Source: Mycobacterium shimoidei (GTDB lineage Bacteria > Actinomycetota > Actinomycetes > Mycobacteriales > Mycobacteriaceae). Taken from it: 33,958 bases of DNA. The DNA lies in NCBI GenBank assembly GCA_002101905.1, contig LQPU01000038.1, forward strand, positions 1 to 33,958. The letters run 5' to 3'. A program made the translations under genes and the position numbers. Positions 24,244 to 33,886 of the stretch are shown here, in pieces. Each line of letters opens with the position of its first letter. Position 1 is the first letter of the stretch. Below the pieces are notes generated by a model that worked only from the letters and a program-made list of their open reading frames with translations, did no database searches and was not told the DNA's origin.

Positions 24244-25220
24244 GTGCAACGGGCAGCACCCGTGCGATCCTGGCAGCGCTGGGCGCCAACGCGGGCATCG
24301 CCGCCGCCAAGTTCATCGGGTTTGTGATCACCGGCAGCTCATCGATGCTGGCCGAAGCGGTGCACTCGGTGGCCGACACGTCCAACCAGGCGCTGTTGCT
24401 GTTCGGACAGCGGGCGGCACGCAAAGAGGCCGACGCCCTGCACCCGTTCGGTTATGGCCGCAGCCGATACTTCTGGTCGTTCGTGGTGGCGCTGGTGCTG
24501 TTCACCCTTGGCGCGGTGTTCGCCCTCTACGAGGGCTACCACAAGATCACCCACCCGGTTGAGCTGACCTCCCCCGCAGTGGCGCTGACCATTCTGGTGG
24601 TTGCAATCATGTTGGAGACGTTCAGTTTTCGAACAGCGGTCATCGAGTCGCGACCGCTCAAAGGCAGCGGCAGCTGGTGGCGTTTCATCCGCAACTCCCG
24701 CAATCCCGAGCTGCCGGTGGTGCTGCTGGAAGACACCGGCGCGCTCGTCGGCTTGGGGCTGGCACTGGCCGGCGTGGGTTTGACGACGGCCACCGGGAAC
24801 GCGGTCTGGGACGGCATTGGCACCATCGGAATTGGCTTGCTGCTCGGCACGATAGCGATCATCCTGATGGTCGAGATGCACAGCCTGCTGATCGGCGAGG
24901 GCGCGACCGCTGCCCAAACCAAGGCTATCCGCGCGGCGTTGGAAGCCACCGAGCACGTCGACCGGCTGATCCATCTGCGTACCCAGTACCTTGGCCCCGA
25001 GGAGATGTTGGTGGGCGCCAAGATCGCGGTAGACCCGCATCTCGACCTGACCACTGTGGCGGCCACCATCGATGCGGCGGAGGCCAACATCCGTGCGAAA
25101 GTGCCCGCCGCTCGGGTGATCTACTTGGAGCCCGACCTGGACCGTGCTACATCCGATGGCCCCGCTCCTCCGCGCGCCGCGGGCTCCGCATCGTCGCCGC
25201 GGCGGTCGCGCCACATCTGA
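24240..25220 (+). CDS. Cation diffusion facilitator transporter
   Basis: This 326-residue CDF protein has six membrane spans. Metal-site motifs are AEAVHSVADTSNQ (His/Asp in TM2), HPFGYGRSRYFWS after TM2, and LLEDTGALVGLG (Asp in TM5). A cytoplasmic C-terminal domain follows (AIRAALEATEHVDRLIHL, then VGAKIAVDP). The long loop before TM5 (SWWRFIRNSRNPELPVVLLED) is typical of the SLC30A9-like CDF branch. Family members export Zn2+, Fe2+ or Mn2+ by proton exchange. GTG 24240 overlaps the manA stop (24241-24243). The tail after about residue 300 is low-complexity. M. tuberculosis has a different gene here as I recall. Phosphomannose isomerase needs Zn, so a homeostatic link is possible but speculative. 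Confidence 0.92.
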   Translation: MSATGSTRAILAALGANAGIAAAKFIGFVITGSSSMLAEAVHSVADTSNQALLLFGQRAARKEADALHPFGYGRSRYFWSFVVALVLFTLGAVFALYEGYHKITHPVELTSPAVALTILVVAIMLETFSFRTAVIESRPLKGSGSWWRFIRNSRNPELPVVLLEDTGALVGLGLALAGVGLTTATGNAVWDGIGTIGIGLLLGTIAIILMVEMHSLLIGEGATAAQTKAIRAALEATEHVDRLIHLRTQYLGPEEMLVGAKIAVDPHLDLTTVAATIDAAEANIRAKVPAARVIYLEPDLDRATSDGPAPPRAAGSASSPRRSRHI

Positions 25221-25358
25221 CGGCGTTCACCGAGCCACAGTCGCATGTTGTGGCGGATGGTGCGGGCGATGAGCGCCGCCGACGGCTCCAATGACAACCG
25301 CGTTACGCGTTTTGCGCTCCGCCCGCATCAGGCAACGGTACTCGGTACTGTCCGGATC

Positions 25359-26849
25359 ATGGCTGGTCGTTGGCGCACCAAGTCGGTCGAGCAGTCCATC
25401 GCGGACACCGACGAGCCGGGTACTCAGCTGCGCCGGGACCTGAGTTGGTGGCATCTCGCGGTCTTCGGAGTGTCGGTGGTCATCGGGGCCGGCATCTTCA
25501 CCGTGACCGCGGCGACCGCCGGAGACGTCACTGGGCCGGCGATCTGGATCTCCTTCTTGATCGCCGCAGTCACCTGCGGATTGGCGGCATTGTGCTACGC
25601 GGAGTTTGCTTCCACGCTGCCGGTGGCAGGCAGCGCCTACACGTTCGCCTATGCGACTTTCGGCGAGCTGTTGGCCTGGACCATCGGCTGGAACTTGGTT
25701 CTCGAACTGGCCATCGGCGCCGCCGTGGTGGCCAAGGGGTGGTCGAGTTATCTGGACACGATGGTGGATTTACCCAATGGCACAATCGCTTTCGAGTCGA
25801 TTCACATCGACTGGGGCGCGGTGTTCATCGTCGCACTGGTGGCCACACTGCTCGCGCTCGGCACCAAATTGTCGTCGCACTTCTCCGCCGTGGTCACGGC
25901 GATCAAGGTGGCGGTCGTGGTGCTGGTGGTGGTCGTCGGGGCGTTTTACATCAAGCCGTCGAACTACTCACCGTTCATCCCGCCACCCGAGACCGACCAC
26001 GCCGGCAGCGGCCTCGACCAGTCACTGCTGTCGATGATCACCGGTGCGCACACCAGCCATTACGGGTGGTACGGGGTGCTGGCCGGAGCGTCGATCGTGT
26101 TCTTCGCGTTCATCGGATTCGACATTGTGGCCACCATGGCCGAGGAGACCAAGCACCCGCACCGCGACATTCCCCGGGGGATTCTCGCCACGCTGGGCAT
26201 CGTGACGTTGCTTTACGTCGCGGTGTCGATTGTGTTGTCCGGCATGGTTTCCTACACCAGCCTGAAAACCAGCCCCGACGGTCGGCACACGAACCTGGCC
26301 ACCGCGTTCAAGGCGAATGGCGTGCACTGGGCGTCCGGTGTCATCTCGGTCGGGGCGCTGGCCGGCCTGACCACGGTGGTGATGGTGCTGATGCTGGGGC
26401 AGTGCCGGGTGCTGTTCGCGATGTCACGCGACGGGTTGCTACCCCGGCCGTTGGCTCAGACCGGCAGGCGGGGCACCCCGGTGCGAATCACGGTGCTGGT
26501 CGCCGTGTTGGTGGCGGTGGCGGCGTCGATGTTCCCGATGGACAAGCTCGAGGAGATGGTCAACGTCGGAACGCTGTTCGCCTTCGTCCTGGTTTCCGCC
26601 GGGGTGATCGTCTTGCGCCGTAGCCGGCCGGACCTACCACGCGGATTCCGTGCACCGTGGGTGCCGCTGCTGCCGATCGCTTCGGTGTGCGCGTGCCTGT
26701 GGCTGATGCTCAACCTCACCGTCGTCACCTGGATCCGGTTCGGCGTCTGGATGGTCCTCGGCATCCTGATCTACCTGGGCTACGGACGTCGGCACTCTGT
26801 CTTGGCCAACCGGCGCACCGAGCAGGCCGCCCGCGAAGTCGTCTCCTGA
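25359..26849 (+). CDS. APC-family cationic amino-acid permease (Rv3253c equivalent)
   Basis: This 496-residue membrane protein of the amino acid-polyamine-organocation superfamily, CAT branch, has about 12 spans. The N-terminal cytoplasmic segment (LRRDLSWWHLAVFGVSVVIG) leads into the unwound TM1 motif GAGIFTVT. Other landmarks are AEFASTLPVAGSAYTFAYATFGE, FFAFIGFDIVATMAEETKHP in TM6 and its loop, and a TM8 region with RVLFAMSRDGLLP. The substrate is not certain; cationic amino acids are usual for the family. ATG 25359 gives one residue more than Rv3253c. The upstream 138 bp (25221-25358) show nothing recognisable. Confidence 0.94.
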   Translation: MAGRWRTKSVEQSIADTDEPGTQLRRDLSWWHLAVFGVSVVIGAGIFTVTAATAGDVTGPAIWISFLIAAVTCGLAALCYAEFASTLPVAGSAYTFAYATFGELLAWTIGWNLVLELAIGAAVVAKGWSSYLDTMVDLPNGTIAFESIHIDWGAVFIVALVATLLALGTKLSSHFSAVVTAIKVAVVVLVVVVGAFYIKPSNYSPFIPPPETDHAGSGLDQSLLSMITGAHTSHYGWYGVLAGASIVFFAFIGFDIVATMAEETKHPHRDIPRGILATLGIVTLLYVAVSIVLSGMVSYTSLKTSPDGRHTNLATAFKANGVHWASGVISVGALAGLTTVVMVLMLGQCRVLFAMSRDGLLPRPLAQTGRRGTPVRITVLVAVLVAVAASMFPMDKLEEMVNVGTLFAFVLVSAGVIVLRRSRPDLPRGFRAPWVPLLPIASVCACLWLMLNLTVVTWIRFGVWMVLGILIYLGYGRRHSVLANRRTEQAAREVVS

Positions 26850-26909
26850 CCCATCCGAGCACTGGCGGCGGTCCCGGCCGGGCTCTGAAGTTTACAAAAC
26901 ACCATTCAA

Positions 26910-26919
26910 TGTCTAGACA
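26910..26919. promoter_or_regulatory. Palindrome upstream of alkB, candidate TetR operator
   Basis: TGTCTAGACA is a perfect 10-bp palindrome, 63 bp before the alkB ATG, in an AT-rich leader (26890-26970) that also holds partial copies of its arms (CAGACACA, TTGTCC). The adjacent TetR-family gene ends the operon and its homologue represses alkB, so this is a reasonable operator candidate. Confidence 0.45.
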
Positions 26920-26982
26920 ACAGACACAAACATCGGTATTGTCCAACGCCAAGGTGTTGTGATTCACAAGGAAGGTTGCGAC

Positions 26983-28194
26983 ATGACCACCACGACAGAC
27001 CTGGACATCTTGCAGTGGCGCGACAAGAAGCGTTATCTGTGGCTGCTCGGGCTGATCGCCCCGACGGCTTTGATGCTGGTCCTGCCCATGGTGTGGGGCT
27101 TGAACCAGCTCGGCTGGCAGGCCGCATCGCAAGTGCTGTTCTGGATCGGGCCGATTCTGGTCTACGTCGTGTTGCCGCTACTGGACCTGCGTTACGGCCC
27201 GGACGGGCAGAACCCGCCCGATGAGGTGATGGAGCGGTTGGAAAACGACAAGTACTACCGCTACTGCACCTACATCTACATCCCGTTCCAGTACGCCAGC
27301 GTGGTGTTCGGCGCATATCTGTTCACCGCATCCAACTTGAGTTGGCTGGGCTTCGAGGGGCCGCTTAGCTGGCCGGCCAAGATCGGTCTCGCGCTGTCGG
27401 TCGGGGCGCTGGGCGGCATCGGCATCAACACCGCCCACGAGCTGGGCCACAAGAAGGACAGTTTGGAGCGCTGGCTGTCCAAGATCACGCTGGCGCAGAC
27501 CGGCTATGGACACTTTTACATCGAGCACAACCGCGGCCACCACGTGCGGGTCGCCACCCCGGAAGACCCGGCGTCGGCTCGCTTCGGCGAGACATTCTGG
27601 GAATTCTTGCCCCGCAGCGTCTTTGGCGGCCTGCGCTCAGCATGGCGGCTGGAGGCCCAGCGATTGGGCCGGCTCAACAAAAGTCCGTGGCACCCGTCCA
27701 ACGACGTGCTCAACGCCTGGGCGATGACGGTGGTGCTGTGGGCGGTGCTCATCGCGGTGTTCGGTCCGGCGCTGATCCCGTTCCTGATCATCCAAGCCGT
27801 CTACGGTTTTTCGCTGCTGGAGTCGGTGAACTACCTCGAGCACTATGGGTTGCTGCGGCAAAAGACGGCCAACGGCCGCTACGAGCGGTGCACGCCGGAG
27901 CACAGCTGGAACTCCGACCACATCGTGACCAACCTGTTCCTGTATCACCTCCAGCGGCATAGCGACCACCACGCCAACCCGACTCGCCGCTATCAGACGC
28001 TGCGCAGCATGGACGGCGCACCGAACCTGCCGAGTGGCTACGCCTCGCTGATCGGCTTGACCTACATCCCGCCGCTGTGGCGCAAGCTGATGGATCACCG
28101 CGTGCTGGAGCACTACGACGGTGACATCACCCGCGTCAACGTGCAGCCGCGGCTGCGGGAGAAGATCCTGGCGCGTTGCGGCGCGGCGGCATGA
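26983..28194 (+). CDS. alkB: Alkane 1-monooxygenase AlkB
   Basis: This 403-residue integral membrane non-haem di-iron hydroxylase oxidises medium-chain alkanes to 1-alkanols. The His boxes are HELGHK (His152, His156), HNRGHH (His182, 186, 187) and HSDHH (His326, 329, 330). The AlkB-specific NYLEHYGLLR sits before the last box. Six hydrophobic spans are visible. ATG 26983 follows AAGGAAGG. Electrons come from the two rubredoxins encoded immediately downstream. The stop overlaps the rubA start. The operon corresponds to Rv3252c-Rv3249c. Confidence 0.97.
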   Translation: MTTTTDLDILQWRDKKRYLWLLGLIAPTALMLVLPMVWGLNQLGWQAASQVLFWIGPILVYVVLPLLDLRYGPDGQNPPDEVMERLENDKYYRYCTYIYIPFQYASVVFGAYLFTASNLSWLGFEGPLSWPAKIGLALSVGALGGIGINTAHELGHKKDSLERWLSKITLAQTGYGHFYIEHNRGHHVRVATPEDPASARFGETFWEFLPRSVFGGLRSAWRLEAQRLGRLNKSPWHPSNDVLNAWAMTVVLWAVLIAVFGPALIPFLIIQAVYGFSLLESVNYLEHYGLLRQKTANGRYERCTPEHSWNSDHIVTNLFLYHLQRHSDHHANPTRRYQTLRSMDGAPNLPSGYASLIGLTYIPPLWRKLMDHRVLEHYDGDITRVNVQPRLREKILARCGAAA

Positions 28195-28367
28195 TGGCCG
28201 CTTACCGCTGCCCGGTCTGCGACTACGTGTACGACGAAGCGAAAGGCGTTGCGCGGGAGGGGTTTCCGCCGGGTACGCCATGGCATGAAGTTCCCGACGA
28301 TTGGTGCTGCCCCGACTGCGGCGTCAGGGAGAAAGTCGATTTCGAGACGGAGGAGGCAACCAAATGA
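28194..28367 (+). CDS. rubA: Rubredoxin RubA
   Basis: This 57-residue rubredoxin has two CxxC knuckles (CPVCDYVYD and CCPDC), which bind one Fe. ATG 28194 shares one base with the alkB stop and gives the family N-terminus MAAYRCPVC; ATG 28191 would add one Met. An extra Cys precedes the second knuckle (WCCPDC), as in the first rubredoxin of other mycobacterial alkB operons. It passes electrons from rubredoxin reductase to AlkB. Confidence 0.95.
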   Translation: MAAYRCPVCDYVYDEAKGVAREGFPPGTPWHEVPDDWCCPDCGVREKVDFETEEATK

Positions 28368-28546
28368 ACGACTACAAACTGTTCGTGTGCGTGCAGTGCG
28401 GCTTCGAGTACGACGAGGCCAAGGGCTGGCCGGAAGACGGCATCGCCCCCGGCACCCGCTGGGAAGACATCCCCGAGGACTGGAGCTGCCCGGACTGCGG
28501 CGCGGCCAAGTCGGACTTCGAGATGGTGGAGATCGCGCGTTCATAA
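28364..28546 (+). CDS. rubB: Rubredoxin RubB
   Basis: This 60-residue rubredoxin (CVQCGFEYDEAKGW, then WSCPDCGAAKSDFEMVE) has both CxxC pairs and is of the electron-transferring AlkG2 type. ATG 28364 overlaps the rubA stop (ATGA) and follows AGGAGG at 28351. It differs clearly from RubA, so the pair is not a recent duplication. Confidence 0.96.
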   Translation: MNDYKLFVCVQCGFEYDEAKGWPEDGIAPGTRWEDIPEDWSCPDCGAAKSDFEMVEIARS

Positions 28547-28591
28547 GCGCCGACGACGATGCAGAACGAAGTGATGAGGAGTGGCGCAGAA

Positions 28592-29275
28592 ATGCCCGTT
28601 AGTCTCGGCCCTGTGAAGCAGCGCGTCCCGTACGCCGAGGCGTCACGGGTCCTGTTGCGCGATTCGGTGCTCGACGCGATGCGCGAACTACTGCTGACTC
28701 GCGACTGGTCTGCGATCACCTTGGCCGACGTGGCCCGCGCCGCGGGTGTGAGTCGCCAGACCATCTACAACGAGTTCAAGTCGCGGCAAGGGCTGGCCCA
28801 GGGCTACGCGCTGCGATTGGCCGACCGTCTGGTGGACGCGGTCACCGAAGCCATCGACTCCAACGTCGGCGATGTGTACGCAGCGTTTCTGCAGGGCTTC
28901 CGGATCTTCTTTTCCGAGTCGGCGGCCGACCCGCTGGTGATCTCGCTGCTGAGCGGTGTCGCCAAGCCCGACCTGCTGCAGCTCATCACCACCGACAGCG
29001 GTCCGATCATCACTCACTGCTCACAACGGCTGACGGAAACGTTCAAAGAAAGCTGGGTCAAAGCCAGCGATCAGGATTCGGGGATCCTCGCGCGCGCGAT
29101 CGTGCGGCTGGCGATGAGCTATGTGTCGATGCCGCCGGAGGCCGACCATGATGTCGCGGCCGACCTGGCACGGCTGATGACGCCGGCCGCGGAACGTTAC
29201 GGGGAGTTCGGCGACGATGCGGCCAGTGGGCACGAGGAGGAGCGGAACAATAGGGTGGTAGCAGAACCCGACTGA
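28592..29275 (+). CDS. TetR-family regulator of the alkB operon
   Basis: This 227-residue TetR regulator starts at ATG 28592 (MPVSLGPVKQRVPYAEASRV), with GAGGAG about 10 bases upstream; an ATG at 28559 would add 11 residues. The helix-turn-helix is ITLADVARAAGVSRQTIYNE followed by FKSRQGLAQGYALRL. The ligand-binding half is all-helical. It is equivalent to Rv3249c, whose homologues sense fatty acids or alkanol products and repress alkB-rubAB. It is the last gene of the operon and would autoregulate. The C-terminal 20 residues are acidic and variable. Confidence 0.95.
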   Translation: MPVSLGPVKQRVPYAEASRVLLRDSVLDAMRELLLTRDWSAITLADVARAAGVSRQTIYNEFKSRQGLAQGYALRLADRLVDAVTEAIDSNVGDVYAAFLQGFRIFFSESAADPLVISLLSGVAKPDLLQLITTDSGPIITHCSQRLTETFKESWVKASDQDSGILARAIVRLAMSYVSMPPEADHDVAADLARLMTPAAERYGEFGDDAASGHEEERNNRVVAEPD

Positions 29276-29352
29276 CCCGGCATCGCCCGCATCCCGCGTC
29301 GGGACTAACGTAAGCAAGCTAACTAGTTGATCGACGAGGAGTGGGTCCCCAC

Positions 29353-30831
<1,479 letters not shown>

Positions 30832-30846
30832 CAGCGGCGTTCCGGC

Positions 30847-31401
30847 TTAGCCGGTCAAGTCGTCGCGGTCGAGCCCGGCCAGCAGCGCGCTGCGGGCACG
30901 CGCGACGCGGGACCGGATCGTGCCCACCGGGCAGCCGCAGACCGCCGCCGCGTCGGCGTAGGACAGGCCGAGCAGCTGGGTGAGCAGCAGCGCCTCCCGC
31001 TGGTCGGCGGTGAGGTCGGCGATCATCGTCGTCACCTCGACGACGTCTTCGAATCCGCGATCGGGACGGTCGCGGTTGAGCAGCTGTTCGGGATCGGCAC
31101 CGTGCGCGGTGCGCGGGCGTGACTGCAGGTGACGGACGTGGTCGACGACGACGCGACGCGCGATGGCCAGCAGCCAGGTCCGCGCGCTCGAGCGTCCCGA
31201 GAATCGGCCGATCGCGCCGATCGCCCGCAAGAAGGTCTCCTGGGTGAGGTCGTCGGCGCTGGCCACATCCGAGAGGTAGGCGACGAATCGCCACACGTCT
31301 TGCTGGGTGGCCTTGATGAACTTCTCCAGCGCCCGGGGGTTTCCGTCGCCGGCGGCCAGAGCCAGCGCAGTAACGGCCTCGTCGTCGCTACGCGCGGTCA
31401 C
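30847..31401 (-). CDS. sigC: ECF sigma factor SigC
   Basis: This 184-residue sigma-70 factor has only regions 2 and 4. Region 2: IKATQQDVWRFVAYLSDVAS, DDLTQETFLRAIGAI, SARTWLLAIARRVVVDH. Region 4: MIADLTADQREALLLTQLLG and the HTH LSYADAAAVCGCPVGTIRSR. From memory the sequence is almost colinear with M. tuberculosis SigC (Rv2069), including the terminal DDLTG. GTG 31401 is preferred over GTG 31407 because AAGGTGG then has normal spacing. SigC has been linked to copper acquisition. In M. tuberculosis sigC lies elsewhere, near blaC, without an adjacent anti-sigma gene. Here it follows one by 37 bp. It converges on sahH. Confidence 0.94.
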   Translation of the reverse strand: MTARSDDEAVTALALAAGDGNPRALEKFIKATQQDVWRFVAYLSDVASADDLTQETFLRAIGAIGRFSGRSSARTWLLAIARRVVVDHVRHLQSRPRTAHGADPEQLLNRDRPDRGFEDVVEVTTMIADLTADQREALLLTQLLGLSYADAAAVCGCPVGTIRSRVARARSALLAGLDRDDLTG

Positions 31402-31416
31402 GACCACCCACCTTAA

Positions 31417-31433
31417 TACGACGCTCTGTCGTA
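31417..31433. promoter_or_regulatory. Inverted repeat in sigC leader
   Basis: TACGAC-GCTCT-GTCGTA is a perfect 6-bp dyad with a 5-base spacer. It lies in the 37-bp gap between the anti-sigma stop and sigC, ending just before the sigC ribosome binding site. It may be an operator or an RNA hairpin that tunes sigC relative to its anti-sigma factor. Confidence 0.4.
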
Positions 31434-31438
31434 GTTGA

Positions 31439-32197
31439 TCAGGCCGCGGAACGGTTGATCGGCCGCAGGTGGGGACGCCGTCGAATCCCGGGAACGTCGG
31501 TGGTCAACACGATGTCACGGGCATCGCCGTCGTCGGTGGCGCGGGGCTTCGACGAGCCGGCCCGGTCCCGGGCGACCAGCACTGCGAACACCATGCCCAC
31601 CAGCACCGGCAGGTGGCTGGCGATGCGCACCGCGGTCACCTGGCCGCTGTAGGCGTCGGCGGCCACGTACCCGATCAACACCAACCCGAAGGCGCCGGCG
31701 ATCGCGGCCACACCCACCGCCGCGGTGGTCCAGATGCCGGCGGCAATCATCGCCACGCCCAACGCGAGGAACCACGCCGTGGACTCGTGCAGCAAGTGCG
31801 CCCCGGTTGCGGTTCCATGCCCGTGATGGGACACCAGACCGAAGTCGACGCCGACGATCTGGGCCAGCGCCAGGGCGACCTGGACCACACCGACGACAAT
31901 CAGACCCACCCGGCGGTAGTCGAAAACCAGATCCCGCAGCCAGCGCCGAGACGGGGCGACCGATGCGACGCCGGCGGTGGCCAGGATCTTTTCGACCAAA
32001 TCCGGACCCTGCGCCACCTCAGCGGTGGACAGCCAGCGGGTTTGCGCCGCCACCCCGATCAGCCAGGCTCGACAATCGCTGCAAGAACCCAGATGGGCAT
32101 CGACCCGCTGTGTCGACACCTGCGGACGTTCGCCGTCCAACCGCGCCGACAGGGCTTCCCGCACAACTTCACACCGCATGCCTGTATCGTCGCGCAT
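31439..32197 (-). CDS. Membrane anti-sigma factor with zf-HC2 domain
   Basis: This 252-residue protein starts at ATG 32197, or ATG 32179 as a shorter alternative. The N-terminal zinc-finger anti-sigma domain has Cys9 and the HxxxCxxC motif (His35, Cys39, Cys42) that grips ECF sigma factors. Four membrane spans follow (about 97-117, 138-158, 161-181, 193-209), with a cytoplasmic C-tail. The loop between spans 1 and 2, predicted outside, is His-rich (His124, 125, 127, 134, 137; SHHGHG and HLLHES) and could bind a metal ion. It is immediately upstream of sigC, so it is most likely SigC's anti-sigma factor. It resembles my recollection of Rv0093c, a membrane protein encoded beside the M. tuberculosis PPE1-nrp cluster. 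The gene order anti-sigma then sigma is the reverse of the usual one. Confidence 0.9.
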   Translation of the reverse strand: MRDDTGMRCEVVREALSARLDGERPQVSTQRVDAHLGSCSDCRAWLIGVAAQTRWLSTAEVAQGPDLVEKILATAGVASVAPSRRWLRDLVFDYRRVGLIVVGVVQVALALAQIVGVDFGLVSHHGHGTATGAHLLHESTAWFLALGVAMIAAGIWTTAAVGVAAIAGAFGLVLIGYVAADAYSGQVTAVRIASHLPVLVGMVFAVLVARDRAGSSKPRATDDGDARDIVLTTDVPGIRRRPHLRPINRSAA

Positions 32198-32338
32198 CCC
32201 TGCCGTCGAGCAACAGCCGGGCTGCGGGTCGCCGCGAGAAGACCTCGGTTGGAACTAAACCGTGCCGCCTTCCGACCACTGTGGGAATGCAACCCGCGAT
32301 TGCCGAAAGAGGTTTCTTGTGTCCCTGCGAGTCGGCCG
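32198..32338. other. Divergent region anti-sigma / PPE
   Basis: These 141 bp must carry promoters for both the anti-sigma-sigC operon and the PPE-esx genes. GAAAGAGG (32306-32313) is too far from the GTG start at 32339 for normal initiation. I found no confident -35/-10 pair; GGGAAT (32283-32288) resembles the -35 half reported for SigC but lacks a matching CGT -10 element. Confidence 0.5.
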
Positions 32339-33886
32339 GTGACGGCGCCGGTCTGGATGGCGTCGCCGCCCGAAGTCCACTCAGCACTGCTGAGCAGCGG
32401 GCCAGGACCCGGCCCCTTGCTGGCCGCCGCCGGTGAATGGTCATCTCTGAGCGCTGAATACACCTCGGCAGCAGACGAACTCAGCGCGGTGTTGGGCGCG
32501 GTGCAAGCGGGGCCGTGGCAGGGTCCGACCGCTGATCGCTATGTGGCCGCGCATGGCCCGTACCTGGCGTGGTTGCTCGACAGTGCCGAGAAAAGCGCGG
32601 TGGCGGCGACGATGCACGAGACGGCGGCGAGCGCGTATACCTCTGCCCTGGCCACCATGCCGACACTGGCGGAACTTGCTGCCAACCACGCCATTCACGG
32701 TGTGTTGGTGGCCACGAACTTCTTCGGGATCAACACCATCCCGATCGCGCTGAACGAGGCCGACTACGTGCGGATGTGGATCCAGGCGGCCGAGACGATG
32801 AGCACCTACCAAGGTGTCGCCGGATCCGCTCTGGCTGCCGTCACACCGACCGACCCGGCACCGCAGATTGTGGCGCCAGGTGGTGAAACTCGGGCTGCGG
32901 CAACGCAATCAGCCCCCGGCGCGGGTTCGTCGTGGCAGGACCAGCTAGCCGCACTGCTCTCGGAGTACACCCACAATTTCGCGTGGCCCCTCGGCGAGCT
33001 GCTCTACCCCAATGGTTGGCCCATCGACGCAGTGGCATTCACCAGCGGTCTCAGCTCGGCGCTGGAGCAAATCCCCGGAATGACACCAACTTTGGCCAGC
33101 GCGATGGCCTGGACGGTTTTTCACACGATGATCCTGTTTTGGCCCCTCGTTCAGGCAGCCCCGGCGCTGTTGATGGCCGTCGTGCCCGCGGTCGGCAGCG
33201 CGATGGTTGCCGGGCTGGCCGGAGTTGCGGGGGTTGCCGGAGTCGCCGGCGTGGAGGTTGCGCCGTCGGCCGCCGTGCCGGCCCCAGCCGGTCCCGCACC
33301 CGCGGCGGCCACACCGGCACCGTCAACGCTGGGTGCCAGCAGTGCCGCGACCGGCGTCACGCATGCCCCGACGACCGGCAGTGCGGCGGTGCCCGGCTCG
33401 GCCGCAGCAACCGGCGGGGGACCGCCGGCAGGGGGGCCCGGAGTTGGCTTCGGGCCGAGCACCGCGATGACCGACGGTTTTTACGCGGCCAGCGCGGTGG
33501 GCCGGTCAGCTTCGCGCAGCGCCAGCAGCCGGGCGCGCGATCGGTCTGCGGATTCGGCGTCGGATGACGCAGCTGCCGCCTCGCCCGCGGCGGCGCCGGC
33601 GCGCGGGCGAAAGCGCCTCGGCCGGCGCCGCGCTGGGGCCAAAGACCGATCGCACCGTTACGAATACATGGATCTCGAGCCGGTCGTCGACGAAGCGCAC
33701 GACCAGACGCCACCCGCCACTTCTGTTGCTTCGGATGCGGGGGCGGGGTCGTTGGGGTTTAGTGGGAACGGTCGTGGGCCGGTGGCGGTGGGGTTGGCGA
33801 GGTTGGCTGGTGATGAGTTTGGTGTGGGGCCGGGTGTGCCGATGCTGCCGGGCAGTTGGGATGGTGAGGAAAGGGGAGTCGGATGA
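32339..33886 (+). CDS. PPE family protein, PPW subfamily
   Basis: This 515-residue protein starts at GTG 32339 (TAPVWMASPPEVHSALLSSG); no better start exists in frame downstream of the last stop-compatible region. The PPE domain (1 to about 170) has NFFGINTIPIALNEADYVRM. A hydrophobic centre (TSGLSSALEQIPGMTPTLAS, then VFHTMILFWPLVQAAPALLM) leads to an Ala/Pro linker, an Arg/Ser-rich stretch, and the PPW signatures near the C-terminus: LGFSGN and PMLPGSWD. The stop overlaps the esxG/esxS-like start (ATGA), the same arrangement as esx-3-derived PPE-esx gene sets (for example PPE47 with esxSR). It is divergent from the anti-sigma-sigC operon. The N-terminus is about four-fifths identical to the PPE at the other window edge. 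Confidence 0.94.
   Translation: MTAPVWMASPPEVHSALLSSGPGPGPLLAAAGEWSSLSAEYTSAADELSAVLGAVQAGPWQGPTADRYVAAHGPYLAWLLDSAEKSAVAATMHETAASAYTSALATMPTLAELAANHAIHGVLVATNFFGINTIPIALNEADYVRMWIQAAETMSTYQGVAGSALAAVTPTDPAPQIVAPGGETRAAATQSAPGAGSSWQDQLAALLSEYTHNFAWPLGELLYPNGWPIDAVAFTSGLSSALEQIPGMTPTLASAMAWTVFHTMILFWPLVQAAPALLMAVVPAVGSAMVAGLAGVAGVAGVAGVEVAPSAAVPAPAGPAPAAATPAPSTLGASSAATGVTHAPTTGSAAVPGSAAATGGGPPAGGPGVGFGPSTAMTDGFYAASAVGRSASRSASSRARDRSADSASDDAAAASPAAAPARGRKRLGRRRAGAKDRSHRYEYMDLEPVVDEAHDQTPPATSVASDAGAGSLGFSGNGRGPVAVGLARLAGDEFGVGPGVPMLPGSWDGEERGVG

Noticed and set aside
29276..29352. A SAH or SAM riboswitch before sahH
   Set aside because: The 77-bp leader is short and shows no conserved aptamer core or convincing pseudoknot.
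30842..30854. A terminator CCGGC-TTA-GCCGG between sahH and sigC
   Set aside because: The stem is only 5 bp, overlaps the sigC stop and has no T-run; too weak to list as a feature.
31469..32338. An N-terminal extension of the right-hand PPE protein by 290 codons
   Set aside because: It runs antisense through the anti-sigma gene and has no PPE-family match; PPE proteins start at the TAPVWM segment (GTG 32339).
32198..32338. A SigC-type autoregulatory promoter
   Set aside because: Only a GGGAAT-like -35 half is present; no CGT-type -10 at the right distance was found on either strand.
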